DNA from: Glaciecola sp048820975
Lineage (GTDB): Bacteria > Pseudomonadota > Gammaproteobacteria > Enterobacterales > Alteromonadaceae
Assembly (NCBI RefSeq): GCF_048820975.1
Contig: NZ_JBMEUF010000003.1
Location: 124,001 to 188,000 of the forward strand
Length of the DNA stretch: 64,000 nt
Reading direction: 5' to 3'
Part shown: in pieces, positions 1 through 8,845 of the stretch
Numbering within the stretch: the first letter of the stretch is position 1
Layout of the letters: each line of letters begins with the position of its first letter
The notes under the pieces: model-generated
Told to the model about the DNA's origin: nothing
The model's database searches: none
Seen by the model: only the letters and a program-made list of their open reading frames with translations
Program-made: the position numbers and the translations under genes

Positions 1-5
1 AAGCT

Positions 6-29
6 AAGCTACGTTTTTTCACGTAGCTT
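6..29 (-). terminator. Hairpin downstream of the FAD oxidoreductase gene
   Basis: A perfect 9-bp inverted repeat (AAGCTACGT at 6-14, ACGTAGCTT at 21-29) with a 6-nt loop lies just past the stop codon of the minus-strand gene that ends at 39. The T-tract on the minus strand is poor, so it could be a weak terminator or an RNA-stabilising hairpin. Confidence 0.35.
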
Positions 30-38
30 TAGAATGAC

Positions 39-1652
39 TTACTTCACCATATCAAGTGCTAGGGCTTCGGCAACGCGAATGCCATCAATACCGGCTGACC
101 ATATTCCACCTGCGTAGCCGGCGCCTTCACCTGCTGGATACAAGCCTTTCACATTTATGCTTTCATAGTCTTTATTGCGCTTAATGCAAATGGGCGAAGA
201 GGTTCGGGTTTCTACCCCTGTTAATAAACCATCGGCTTTTGCAAAGCCTTTAATTTGTTTATTAAAGGCAGGAATGGCTTCACGAATAGCCGCTGATACA
301 AAATCAGGCACCACTTCACTTAAATTGGTAAGGGTAATACCCGGTGTATATGAAGGCTGTACTTCGCCTAAGCTTGCACTGGGCTCATTATTTAAAAAGT
401 CACCAATGGTTTGGGCTGGTGCGTTGTAGTTTTCACCCCCTGCAGCATAAGCAAGCTCTTCTAATTTGCGTTGTAGATCAATGCCCGCTAATGGATGTTC
501 AGGATAGTCTTTTTCAGGGGTAATACCTACCACAATAGCACTGTTGGCGTTGCGTTCATGGCGTGAGTATTGGCTCATGCCGTTGGTCACCACGCGGCCC
601 GGCTCTGAGGCAGCCGCCACCACTGTACCGCCAGGGCACATACAAAAACTATATACACTGCGGCCATTTTTACAATGATGCACAAGTTTGTAGTCAGCTG
701 CGCCTAAAATGGGGTGGCCGGCATTTTCACCAAAACGTTCTTGGTCAATCATGCTTTGTTCGTGCTCAATACGAAAGCCGACTGAAAATGGCTTAGCTTC
801 TATATAAACGCCTTGGTCATATAAAGCTTGAAAGGTGTCACGCGCGCTGTGGCCCACCGCTAAAATTACGTGTTTGGTGGCAAGGTAGTCGCCGGTGGAT
901 AAATGCAGGCCTTTAATTTGGTATTGTTCTTTGCTGCCTTCAAGTTCAAGCTTTTCAACGCGAGTGCTAAAGCGAATTTCTCCGCCTAGGGCAATAATAT
1001 TCTCGCGCATTTTTTCAACCATGTTAACCAATTTAAACGTACCAATATGGGGTTTGCTCACGTACATTATTTCGTCAGGCGCGCCTGCTTTTACAAATTC
1101 AGTTAATACTTTTCGACCGTAGTGTTTGCGGTCTTTTACTTGGCTGTAAAGCTTGCCGTCAGAAAATGTGCCGGCGCCGCCTTCACCAAATTGTACATTT
1201 GATTCAGGGTTAAGCGGTTTTTTACGCCAAAATCCGAAGGTGTCTTTGGTACGTTCACGCACGGCTTTACCGCGTTCAAGCACTATGGGTTTAAAACCCA
1301 TTTGGGCTAAAATAAGCGCAGCGAATAAACCACAAGGGCCTAAGCCAACTACCACTGGGCGATGCTCAAGCTGTTCAGGTGCTTGCGCTACAAATTTGTA
1401 GCTCATATCAGGGCTTAAGCGCACGTGCTGTGTGTGTTCAAATTTAGCGAGTAGGTCTTCCTGCTGAAGTACGGCTACGTCAAGCGTATAAATTAGTTGA
1501 ATATTTTTGTTGTTGCGTGCGTCATAGCCGCGTTTATGAACATTAAAGCTGATGAGCTGCGATGCATCAATATTAAGCGTGCTAAGAATAGCGCCGGTTA
1601 ATGCGTTTTCATCATGATTTAGGGGGAGTTTAATGTCAGTTAAACGTAGCAT
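39..1652 (-). CDS. FAD-dependent dehydrogenase, COG2509 type
   Basis: Predicted cytoplasmic FAD-dependent oxidoreductase of 537 aa; the physiological substrate of this family is not known to me. The first ~95 residues form a separate N-terminal domain. A dinucleotide-binding motif (VGLGPCG, residues 102-108) then opens the FAD fold. A glycine-rich FGEGGAGTFSDGKL segment (~155-168) and a C-terminal PAGEGAGYAGGIWSAG motif are typical of this group, often annotated as FAD-dependent dehydrogenase or NAD(P)/FAD oxidoreductase. No signal peptide or membrane segment is seen. It is divergent from the ferredoxin gene 200 bp away, which could be a redox partner; that link is inference only. Confidence 0.8.
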   Translation of the reverse strand: MLRLTDIKLPLNHDENALTGAILSTLNIDASQLISFNVHKRGYDARNNKNIQLIYTLDVAVLQQEDLLAKFEHTQHVRLSPDMSYKFVAQAPEQLEHRPVVVGLGPCGLFAALILAQMGFKPIVLERGKAVRERTKDTFGFWRKKPLNPESNVQFGEGGAGTFSDGKLYSQVKDRKHYGRKVLTEFVKAGAPDEIMYVSKPHIGTFKLVNMVEKMRENIIALGGEIRFSTRVEKLELEGSKEQYQIKGLHLSTGDYLATKHVILAVGHSARDTFQALYDQGVYIEAKPFSVGFRIEHEQSMIDQERFGENAGHPILGAADYKLVHHCKNGRSVYSFCMCPGGTVVAAASEPGRVVTNGMSQYSRHERNANSAIVVGITPEKDYPEHPLAGIDLQRKLEELAYAAGGENYNAPAQTIGDFLNNEPSASLGEVQPSYTPGITLTNLSEVVPDFVSAAIREAIPAFNKQIKGFAKADGLLTGVETRTSSPICIKRNKDYESINVKGLYPAGEGAGYAGGIWSAGIDGIRVAEALALDMVK

Positions 1653-1852
1653 AATTCAGGTACTCTTTAAAACTGCCGAACAAAGGCGGCGCACACTTGT
1701 ATAAAAGGCGCATTTTAAAGCACTTAAGCTGGTATAGATAGCGCAATAAGTGCTTAAGCAGGGCAAATTAGCAAAGAAACTTGAGTTTTAAGCCCGCTTC
1801 TTTACACTTGCCACATTATATTCTTGTTCACCTTTTACCGTATGGGGCAATT

Positions 1853-2176
1853 ATGACCTTTGTAGTGACCGACAACTGCATTAAATGCAAATATACTGAT
1901 TGCGTAGCAGTATGCCCGGTAGATGCTTTCTTTGAAGGGCCTAACTTTTTAGCCATTGACCCAAACATTTGTATTGATTGCGCCTTATGTGTACCCGAGT
2001 GCCCAGCCGATGCCATTGTGCAAGACACTGAGCTTGCTGATGATCAAAGTGAATACTTAGCATTAAACGCCCAGTTAAGTAGCCAATGGCCCGTTATTAC
2101 TGAATTAAAAGCACCGCCCGATGATGCTGACGAGTGGAATGGCGTTGCCAACAAGCGCCCTTTGCTAGAAGAGTAG
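1853..2176 (+). CDS. fdxA: Seven-iron ferredoxin FdxA
   Basis: Small electron carrier of 107 aa. The ATG at 1853 is chosen because it gives the standard family N-terminus (MTFVVTDNCIKC); in-frame sequence upstream (TTG at 1781) encodes no conserved residues. Cysteines at 9, 12, 17 and 21 and at 40, 43, 46 and 50 follow the Azotobacter FdI/FdxA pattern that ligates one [3Fe-4S] and one [4Fe-4S] cluster. The acidic C-terminal extension (PPDDADEWNGV) is also usual for the family. It appears monocistronic, with no terminator obvious right after the stop. Confidence 0.93.
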   Translation: MTFVVTDNCIKCKYTDCVAVCPVDAFFEGPNFLAIDPNICIDCALCVPECPADAIVQDTELADDQSEYLALNAQLSSQWPVITELKAPPDDADEWNGVANKRPLLEE

Positions 2177-2663
2177 GGCTTCCCCTCAATAAAAACTCAA
2201 TGATTCACTCCTTCAATAATTAAAATTGGTAATACACCTGCCTAAAGGTAATTCTAGGTTAATTTGTGAAAGCGCTTACACGGCGTTACCAAAACCCTAA
2301 TAAACTCTGTTTGGTAAATGTACAATGTTGATTGGCATTTGGTCAGGCCAAACTGTCTGCTGTGGTTTGTTTTTCAGTTCAAAAAAATGATATTTATGCG
2401 CTTTTAAGAACGCGCTAAACTAAACTAATAAACAATTTTATAAATTTTTGTACAAAGTTGTAACAATTGGTGTTTCTTGGATTGTTTTAAATATCTATAT
2501 GAATCATTGCTTTATGCGAAATGGCGTGTTGTTAATTATATTTTGGTATTGTATATAATGTTAAACTTTAGGTGTATGGCTTTGACTATTGGTTAACAAA
2601 TTGGTATTGTCGCACTGCTATGTAAATATGATGTAAAACAATGAAGCAAAAGGATAAGAGAAA
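2177..2663 (+). promoter_or_regulatory. Upstream region of the TonB-dependent receptor with LacI-type and TTGGTA sites
   Basis: This 487-bp AT-rich gap contains no gene. At 2266-2281 lies GTGAAAGCGCTTACAC, an inverted repeat around AGCGCT that matches the general LacI-family operator form. TTGGTA-type half sites recur at 2225-2232 (ATTGGTAA), 2286-2293/2310-2317 (TTACCAAA and TTTGGTAA as an inverted pair), 2338-2352 (TTTGG, 5 nt, CCAAA), 2543-2550 and 2601-2608 (both TTGGTATT). FadR-subfamily GntR regulators bind TTGGT/ACCAA half sites, so sugar-dependent control of the receptor is plausible. No regulator gene is in the window. Confidence 0.45.
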
Positions 2664-5600
2664 ATGACTCTTCACAACACACAGGATGCACACACACACT
2701 CGCGCAGACGTTTCCGACTCTCTGCAGTTGCTACCGCTCTTGCTGCTCTAACATTAAGCACGATTTCTTTACAAGTTACAGCACAAGAACAACAAGATGA
2801 AGAAGTAGAAGTTATTGACGTACTAGGTGCGCGTGGCTCTATTCAAAACTCAAATAACATGAAGCGTGAATCAGTTACTATTGTTGACGGCCTTTCGGCT
2901 GACGAAATTGGTGATATTCCTGCTTTATCAATAGGTGAAGCGCTTGAAACAATTACAGGCGCAACCTCTCACCGTGAAAACGGTGGTGCTACAGAAGTAT
3001 CTGTTCGTGGTTTAGGTCCATTTTTAGGGACTACCGTTATTAACGGCCGTGAAGCAACTAACGGCGGCGGTAACCGTGCAGTAAACTTTAGTATTTTCCC
3101 TTCTGAAATGTTTAACAGAATTGCTATACATAAAACGCAATCGGCTGAATATATAGAAGGCGCAGTAAGTGGCCAGGTTCATCTTGATATGCGTAAGCCT
3201 ATTGACCATGGCGAGCAGCTTATTAGCGTAAACGTAAAAGGTTCATATAGCCCAGCTGAAGCTGATATTGACGGCGGACAAGACTTTGGCCACCGTGCAA
3301 CGTTTGCATATATTGACCAATTTGAAGTAGATGACCAAATGTTTGGTGTAACTTTCGGTGCGCAAATTCGTAGCGAAGCTAACCCAGAGCAAGAGTATCA
3401 CACCACAAGTGGTGGTGGCCGTTTAGAAGCTTGTGAACTTGAGTCATTTGACGCTGACGCACTACCAACTGACACCAGTGGCCGTTGTGAAAACGTAAGT
3501 AATGACGAAATCCAAGGCCTTATTGACAGCAACGACGACTACAATTCAGTTGACGATATTCCGTTTGCTTATTTAGCACGTGATCATCGCTACCGCCAGA
3601 ACACCACAGGTGACAAGCGCCACTCTGTATTTGGCTCGTTACAGTGGATGCCGTCTGAAGATATTGACATTATGGTTGATTTCCAATTGTCAGAGCGTGA
3701 CCAAACTGAAATACGTAAAGATTTACAGTTTTCTACTACGCAAGAAGATATTTCTCAGTTAAATTCTGACCCATCTACAGGCTTAGTATATGACTCAACC
3801 TCTGAAACTCAAATTGCCGCATATACAACTGATTTCCAACGTTTAGAAGAGTATGAAGGCTTTGGTCTTAACTTTGAATACACAGTAAATGAAGATTTAC
3901 TATTAACGTTTGATGCCTCGTATTCAAATACTGAGCGTACTGAAACTGATTATGAAATCCGTTTAGGTGCAACCGATGACAACCTAAATGGCGGCAACCG
4001 CGATGATTTCACTCTGTTTTTAGACGTGAACAATCCAGGCGGTGGTGCAGGTATTGCTACTTTGCTTGATAGCGGTGACAACGGTTTTGAAGTAACTGAC
4101 CCTACGTTCTTTAACGCACGTGACCGCTTACGCCTTCGTGCACGTGAAATTGTACGTGAAAACACAATTACAGCCGTTCGTGCAGATGCACGCTGGTACA
4201 CTGGCCTTGATGAAGTTCATACCGTTAAAGCGGGTGTTCGTTACTCTAGCTTAGAGTATTTAACATTTGGTGGTGACCGCGGAACAGCTGGCGTTAACTA
4301 CTGGGATGATGATGATTTAACACCAGGCCTAACCGCTGATGTTGATGAAGAGACCGATAGAATTTTAGCAAACATTACACAAAATTGTGGTGACGGTTCA
4401 TTCCCTGAAAGCAACTTTTTGTCTGATGTTCGCAGTGCAAATTTAGTGACTAACAGCACAACCGGTTCAAGTGTAAACGAGTACGCTACGTTTGACTTTA
4501 ACTGTACAGCTAACGCTTTGCTTGAAAACTACGGTGGTTTAGACGCTGTTGAGTTGCTTAACGGCCGCACAACAGGTTCAAATGATGTAACCGAAGACAC
4601 TGTTTCAGCTTATGTTCAAGCCGATTACGAAGCAGAACTTGGTGGTTATGAAGTTCGCGGTAACTTTGGTGTACGTATAGTAGATACGAGCATTACCTCA
4701 GTAGGTTATAACTCGCCTATTATCGTAACTGAAACTGATGACGGAAGCTTTATTGTATCAAATAACAGCGATGCTGATTTTGACTTGCAAACTGCTAAAA
4801 GTGGATACACTGAAGTACTACCAAGTGCTACGTTAATTGTAGATTTAAGTGAAGACGTAATATTCCGTTCAGGTATATTCCGTGGCCTTTCACGCCCTGA
4901 TCCAAACGCTTATGGTAATGGCCGTTCAATTACTACAAACGACGAAGACAGTGCTTACACTAGTTTAGATGAAGCTGTTAATGGTATTACTGCAACAGGT
5001 AACCCATTCCTTAAGCCGCTTACATCAATGAACTATGACCTTGGCGTAGAATGGTATGTTGATGAAGACACCATGCTTGCTGTAGGTGCATATTATAAGA
5101 AGTTTAAAGGTGCGTTTGAAACAACTGCACAAACTGAAACATTTACCATTAACGGACAGGAAGTATCAGGTATTGTTGAAACAACACAAACCAGTGATGA
5201 TTCAAGTACGCTTACTGGCCTTGAATTTACAGCATCACACTCGTTTGATTACCTTCCTGGTTTCTTAAGCGGTTTTGGTGGTAAGTTCAGCTATAACTAT
5301 GCAGATTCTAACTTTGAGTTTGAAGATCAGCACGGTGGTGACGGAACGTCGTTATCAGTAGATGAAAACGGAAATGTACAAGAAACTGCGCTAATTGGTA
5401 TTTTAGAGCCAGCGGGTTTATTCGGTTTGTCGAGACATGTATCTGCTACGCAGTTATATTGGCAGCAAGATGATTTCAGTATTTCAGCTATTTATAAAAC
5501 GCGTTCACAGTACTTCCAACAGTATACTCGTGATACACAAGGTCGCGTTCGTTATACCGCACCTAACCAAACACTTGATTTACGTTTGAAGTATAAGTTA

Positions 5601-5741
5601 ACTGACAACATTAGCGTGTCGTTAGAAGGAACGAACTTAACTAACGAGCCTCGTACAGATTACCGTGGTGTAGACGGCAACGTTCTACAGTCGCTTTCTT
5701 ACGGACCGCGTTACTATTTAGGTATTTCAGCTAAGCTTTAA
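2664..5741 (+). CDS. TonB-dependent outer-membrane receptor, probably for alginate oligomers
   Basis: TonB-dependent receptor of 1025 aa. A signal peptide has its hydrophobic stretch around residues 18-37 and ends near VTAQ. It is followed by a TonB-box-like segment (VEVIDVLGARG), a plug domain (~65-175, with SVRGLGPFLGTTVINGRE) and a long beta-barrel ending in the aromatic YYLGISAKL. The length and N-terminus match the large alteromonad receptors for polysaccharide uptake. The substrate is inferred from the convergent alginate lyase gene, whose stop is 90 bp away. An intrinsic terminator follows. Other polysaccharide substrates cannot be excluded from sequence alone. Confidence 0.85.
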   Translation: MTLHNTQDAHTHSRRRFRLSAVATALAALTLSTISLQVTAQEQQDEEVEVIDVLGARGSIQNSNNMKRESVTIVDGLSADEIGDIPALSIGEALETITGATSHRENGGATEVSVRGLGPFLGTTVINGREATNGGGNRAVNFSIFPSEMFNRIAIHKTQSAEYIEGAVSGQVHLDMRKPIDHGEQLISVNVKGSYSPAEADIDGGQDFGHRATFAYIDQFEVDDQMFGVTFGAQIRSEANPEQEYHTTSGGGRLEACELESFDADALPTDTSGRCENVSNDEIQGLIDSNDDYNSVDDIPFAYLARDHRYRQNTTGDKRHSVFGSLQWMPSEDIDIMVDFQLSERDQTEIRKDLQFSTTQEDISQLNSDPSTGLVYDSTSETQIAAYTTDFQRLEEYEGFGLNFEYTVNEDLLLTFDASYSNTERTETDYEIRLGATDDNLNGGNRDDFTLFLDVNNPGGGAGIATLLDSGDNGFEVTDPTFFNARDRLRLRAREIVRENTITAVRADARWYTGLDEVHTVKAGVRYSSLEYLTFGGDRGTAGVNYWDDDDLTPGLTADVDEETDRILANITQNCGDGSFPESNFLSDVRSANLVTNSTTGSSVNEYATFDFNCTANALLENYGGLDAVELLNGRTTGSNDVTEDTVSAYVQADYEAELGGYEVRGNFGVRIVDTSITSVGYNSPIIVTETDDGSFIVSNNSDADFDLQTAKSGYTEVLPSATLIVDLSEDVIFRSGIFRGLSRPDPNAYGNGRSITTNDEDSAYTSLDEAVNGITATGNPFLKPLTSMNYDLGVEWYVDEDTMLAVGAYYKKFKGAFETTAQTETFTINGQEVSGIVETTQTSDDSSTLTGLEFTASHSFDYLPGFLSGFGGKFSYNYADSNFEFEDQHGGDGTSLSVDENGNVQETALIGILEPAGLFGLSRHVSATQLYWQQDDFSISAIYKTRSQYFQQYTRDTQGRVRYTAPNQTLDLRLKYKLTDNISVSLEGTNLTNEPRTDYRGVDGNVLQSLSYGPRYYLGISAKL

Positions 5742-5760
5742 TTTAGCCAATACAAATTAA

Positions 5761-5793
5761 AAAGGCCTTACACTTTGTGTAAGGCCTTTTTTT
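5761..5793. terminator. Bidirectional intrinsic terminator between receptor and alginate lyase
   Basis: A 13-bp perfect stem (AAAGGCCTTACAC at 5761-5773, GTGTAAGGCCTTT at 5777-5789) with a TTT loop, followed by a T-run on the plus strand and preceded by an A-run that serves the minus strand. It separates two convergent genes. Confidence 0.9.
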
Positions 5794-5831
5794 ATGGACG
5801 CTCAGTAGCGCATGCTTAAATGAATAGTGTT

Positions 5832-6797
5832 TTAATGGATAGTGCTTAAATGATAGAAAGAAGCTTGTACGTAATCTTTTGGCTTGCCGCCATTATTTTG
5901 GTTATACACACCGGCTTTAAAGTACATATACTGGTTGCCTTTGTTGTACCCGCTTTCGCTCATATTATATGACTGGCTTATGTTTTCTTTACCCTCGCGT
6001 ATAAGCGTTACGTACAGTACGCTATTTTCTACCGTTATTTTATAACTGAATTTTTCGTTCAACGCGATGCCGTTATTAGGATTGCTTAAAGCGCTAGAGC
6101 GTGAGCCCAGCATATTAATCCACACATCATCACCACCGTTAACTTCGTGCGCAAAATAGATTGAGCCATGGGTATTGGTGGGAAGTTTGCGATAGTACAA
6201 ACGAATTGGCTCGTCATCAGTAGCGTGTATTTGGCCTATAATAACTCGGCCTATTTTACTCTTCTCACCAGTGGTCGAGACTTTGTTTACCGCAAGCGTG
6301 GCTTCTAAACTCCCTTCAACTGCGCCAGCTTTTCTTTTGGCACTGCCGGGGGCAGAACTAAATACCCAATTGTTCTTATTAACGCCTTGGGTTTTTATAC
6401 GATCATTGCCGCGGCGAAGCATTTCACGAAGTTCGGTGCGAGCGTACTTTGTATTTTTAGATGTTTTAGCTCCCACATTGGGGCTAGCAAACACCATTGC
6501 GCCATCAGCTGCGGTATAAAATAAAGGCTTCAAATCAAAGCCTTTGCTCAAGGGCTTTTCATAAATAATGTCGGCTTTTTTGTCTTTGTTTAGATCAGTG
6601 GGTAGGCTTAAGGTCCAATTAAGTAAATCAAAATTTTCTCCCGGCTTTTTGTTTGGATCTAGCTTGTCAAAATTGCCCAGCAATACCCCATTTTCTAGTT
6701 TTGTGTGTGATTCCGGTAGAGTGTTAGCTATTCCCGATTGGGATGCGAGCAGTGTAAATAATGCGGGTAAATACAGGCGTTTTTGAAAGGTAAACAT
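5832..6797 (-). CDS. Secreted alginate lyase, polysaccharide lyase family 7
   Basis: Polysaccharide lyase of 321 aa that should cleave alginate by beta-elimination. All three PL7 signature blocks are present: RTELR (120-124), QIH (189-191) and YFKAGVYNQ (292-300). The conserved Arg, Gln, His and Tyr of these blocks form the active site in characterised PL7 enzymes. A signal peptide (residues 1-25, MFTFQKRLYLPALFTLLASQ...) indicates export, and no carbohydrate-binding module is visible. It is convergent with the TonB-dependent receptor. Its upstream region shares TTGGTAA/TTACCAA motifs with the receptor promoter, suggesting co-regulation. Confidence 0.9.
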   Translation of the reverse strand: MFTFQKRLYLPALFTLLASQSGIANTLPESHTKLENGVLLGNFDKLDPNKKPGENFDLLNWTLSLPTDLNKDKKADIIYEKPLSKGFDLKPLFYTAADGAMVFASPNVGAKTSKNTKYARTELREMLRRGNDRIKTQGVNKNNWVFSSAPGSAKRKAGAVEGSLEATLAVNKVSTTGEKSKIGRVIIGQIHATDDEPIRLYYRKLPTNTHGSIYFAHEVNGGDDVWINMLGSRSSALSNPNNGIALNEKFSYKITVENSVLYVTLIREGKENISQSYNMSESGYNKGNQYMYFKAGVYNQNNGGKPKDYVQASFYHLSTIH

Positions 6798-6875
6798 GTA
6801 GCGTTTCCAAGTGTTATATGAATTGCATAAATAGTGTATAAGGTTTTAACATTCACATGGGGTTTTGGCAAACTT

Positions 6876-6912
6876 ATTGGTAAGTAAGGTTTGTTTAACT
6901 GTTATTACCAAT
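6876..6912. promoter_or_regulatory. TTGGTAA/TTACCAA inverted pair upstream of alginate lyase
   Basis: ATTGGTAA (6876-6883) and TTACCAAT (6905-6912) form an 8-bp perfect inverted repeat in the 243-bp divergent region between the alginate lyase and the cytochrome/Vgb gene. The same half site recurs in front of the TonB-dependent receptor, which suggests a shared regulator (inference). Confidence 0.4.
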
Positions 6913-6960
6913 TTAAATGTGGGTTGTAGGTCTTATATTTACTAAAAATTTTGTACGCTT

Positions 6961-6984
6961 GCGATCTTAAGCGCTTTATATCGC
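6961..6984. promoter_or_regulatory. 24-bp palindrome with AAGCGCTT core
   Basis: GCGAT at 6961-6965 and ATCGC at 6980-6984 are symmetric around the core AAGCGCTT (6969-6976), with only two unpaired positions in each arm. It lies 57 bp before the start of the cytochrome/Vgb gene. It shares the AAGCGCTT core with the LacI-type site at 2266-2281. Operator function is inferred. Confidence 0.45.
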
Positions 6985-7040
6985 GTTAAAGTAGAGTATG
7001 TTTTATGAACAGTTATTTATAGAATCAAATAAGGGAAGGT

Positions 7041-8312
7041 ATGGCTATATTACGTAAAGCAAAACTACGCGGGCTTTCATGGAAGTTACCATTACTTTTG
7101 GGGAGCATGTTTGTGTTACCGCAAGTGGGGTATTCTCAAGCATTGCCTAATGGTGATGGCAAGGCTTTAGTACAAAGTATTTGTTCTGCCTGCCATAACG
7201 TAAATCGTATAAGTAATAGCTTAGGCTACAGTAAGGCTGATTGGACATCGCTAATTGCCAGTATGGTTAATTTGCAAGGCAATGAACAACAGCACGAGCA
7301 AATAACACAATACTTAGCAAAACATTTCCCGCCTACCACAAACCGAAACCCACGGTTAATAAACGGAAGTACGCAAATTACCATTACCGAATGGATGGTA
7401 CCCACCCTAGGCCAACGTTCACGTGATCCCGTTGAAGGCCCTAATGGGGATATATGGTGGGTAGGGCAGTGGGGCAATATTTTAGGGCGTATAAACCCGA
7501 ACACAAATGAAATGAAAGAATATGCCTTGCCACCTGGCGCAATGCCGCATTCAGTAACGCCTGATGCCCAAGGGAACATGTGGTATACAGGAAATAAAAA
7601 CGGCAGCGTAGGGCGCCTAAACCCCAACACTGGAAAAATAGATGTATTTAATATGCCTGATGCAAGCGCCCGCGACCCGCATACCGGCGTGTTTGATAGC
7701 GAAGGGATATTTTGGTTTACCCTGCAACATTCAAATCAAATAGGCAGGTTAAACCCTAGTACAGGAAAAATTGATTTAAAAGAATTACCTACTAAAGGCT
7801 CAAGGCCTTATGGGATTAAAGTGGCTGATTCGGGTGATATTTGGGTGGCATGCAATGGCAGCAATTGCTTAATAAAGGTGAGCCCTGAAAATTTTGAACT
7901 GCAAGAAATAAAGCTTCCTCATGATAAAACAAAAGTAAGGCGCTTAAGCATAGCTGATGACCAAAGCATTTGGTATGTAAACTCAAGCCGTGGCCGCCTA
8001 GGTAACTATAACCCAGCAACTGGGAAAATACGGGAATGGCCGTCACCTAGTGGCGAAAAGTCGCACCCTTATGCGATTGAGGTGCTAAATGGCGCGGTTT
8101 GGTATAACGAGTCAGGCATGCGACCCGACGCGCTCGTTAAATTTGATCCAAACACCGAAACATTCCAAAGCTGGCCTGTGCCTTCAGGTGATTTTTATGC
8201 GGGTATTATTCGGCATATGCGCCCTACGAAAAGCGGTGCATTATTAATCCATCAAAGTGCAACGAATAGAATTATGCGAGTGGATATTAGTGAAAGCAGC
8301 TCGCCAGAGTAA
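7041..8312 (+). CDS. Exported cytochrome c domain fused to Vgb-like beta-propeller
   Basis: Protein of 423 aa with a signal peptide (~1-34), a small cytochrome-c-like region carrying one haem motif CSACH (48-52), and from ~115 a repeated propeller whose units read 'GRLNPNTGKI' and 'GRLNPSTGKI'. The propeller resembles virginiamycin B lyase/SMP-30-like proteins, but a role in antibiotic lysis should not be assumed. Haem attachment and signal peptide place it in the periplasm, perhaps as a redox enzyme. The strong site AAGGGAAGGT precedes the ATG. It is followed after 27 bp by a DUF2945 gene, probably in the same transcript. Confidence 0.75.
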   Translation: MAILRKAKLRGLSWKLPLLLGSMFVLPQVGYSQALPNGDGKALVQSICSACHNVNRISNSLGYSKADWTSLIASMVNLQGNEQQHEQITQYLAKHFPPTTNRNPRLINGSTQITITEWMVPTLGQRSRDPVEGPNGDIWWVGQWGNILGRINPNTNEMKEYALPPGAMPHSVTPDAQGNMWYTGNKNGSVGRLNPNTGKIDVFNMPDASARDPHTGVFDSEGIFWFTLQHSNQIGRLNPSTGKIDLKELPTKGSRPYGIKVADSGDIWVACNGSNCLIKVSPENFELQEIKLPHDKTKVRRLSIADDQSIWYVNSSRGRLGNYNPATGKIREWPSPSGEKSHPYAIEVLNGAVWYNESGMRPDALVKFDPNTETFQSWPVPSGDFYAGIIRHMRPTKSGALLIHQSATNRIMRVDISESSSPE

Positions 8313-8339
8313 GGCGAGATTAATTAAACAGGAGAGGCT

Positions 8340-8558
8340 ATGAACGGTTTTCAAATAAATACGGAAGTAGAATGGGAGTGGGGCAAGGGCAGTGCTAAGG
8401 GCAAAGTGCGCTCACGATTTACCGATGATGTAACAAAAACGATTAAAGGCAACGAAGTTACTCGAAAAGCCAGTGAGAAAGAGCCTGCCTATTTAATAGA
8501 GCTAGACGATGGTGACAAAGTGCTGAAATCACACAGTGAGGTGAGCAAAGCAAGCTAG
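8340..8558 (+). CDS. DUF2945 (HVA1/TUDOR-like) small protein
   Basis: A 72-residue cytoplasmic protein matching the DUF2945 family, whose members read 'G..V.W.WG.G.A.G.V' near the N-terminus and 'EPAYLIE.DDGD.VLK..SE' near the C-terminus; both are visible here. The fold is described as a small TUDOR-like barrel; the function is unknown. A clear AGGAG site lies 6-7 bases before the ATG. It follows the cytochrome/Vgb gene by 27 bp. The first repeat array begins ~12 bp after the stop. Confidence 0.8.
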   Translation: MNGFQINTEVEWEWGKGSAKGKVRSRFTDDVTKTIKGNEVTRKASEKEPAYLIELDDGDKVLKSHSEVSKAS

Positions 8559-8569
8559 GGTAACCTCAT

Positions 8570-8720
8570 CTGTCATGCCGGCCTCGTTGCTCGTCATACC
8601 GGCGCTACTTGTCATACCGGCGAAGGCCGGTACCTGCTAAATAGTGTAATGTAGGAGGTTACAGCCTGCGCTGTAATGACATTACCTCACCTGTCATACC
8701 GGCGAAAGCCGGTACCTCTC
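8570..8720. repeat. Two-hairpin repeat array 1
   Basis: Intergenic array. Complete type-A hairpins (TACCGGC, 4-nt loop, GCCGGTA) occur at about 8611-8634 and 8693-8716. One type-B hairpin (TTACAGC, CTGC loop, GCTGTAA) occurs at 8659-8676. Two left-half A copies lie at 8571-8585 and 8592-8606. Each A is introduced by GTCAT and each B is followed by TGAC. No ORF is credible here. Confidence 0.85.
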
Positions 8721-8845
8721 TTTTCTTTAAATGCCAGCGCCTATTAAAGTGCTTCCCTGTTGTAAATTTTTCTATGCTTAATTAGTCACTTTTGCTAACA
8801 TTTGCCGCGTTTAATAAAATTACAACCTTTCAAGGAAGAATTATA

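Noticed and set aside
1781..1852. Longer N-terminus for the ferredoxin from TTG at 1781
   Set aside because: Adds 24 non-conserved residues before the invariant MTFVVTDNC start.
7041..8312. Virginiamycin B lyase (antibiotic resistance) as function
   Set aside because: Only the propeller fold is shared; the haem motif and genome context do not support a resistance role.
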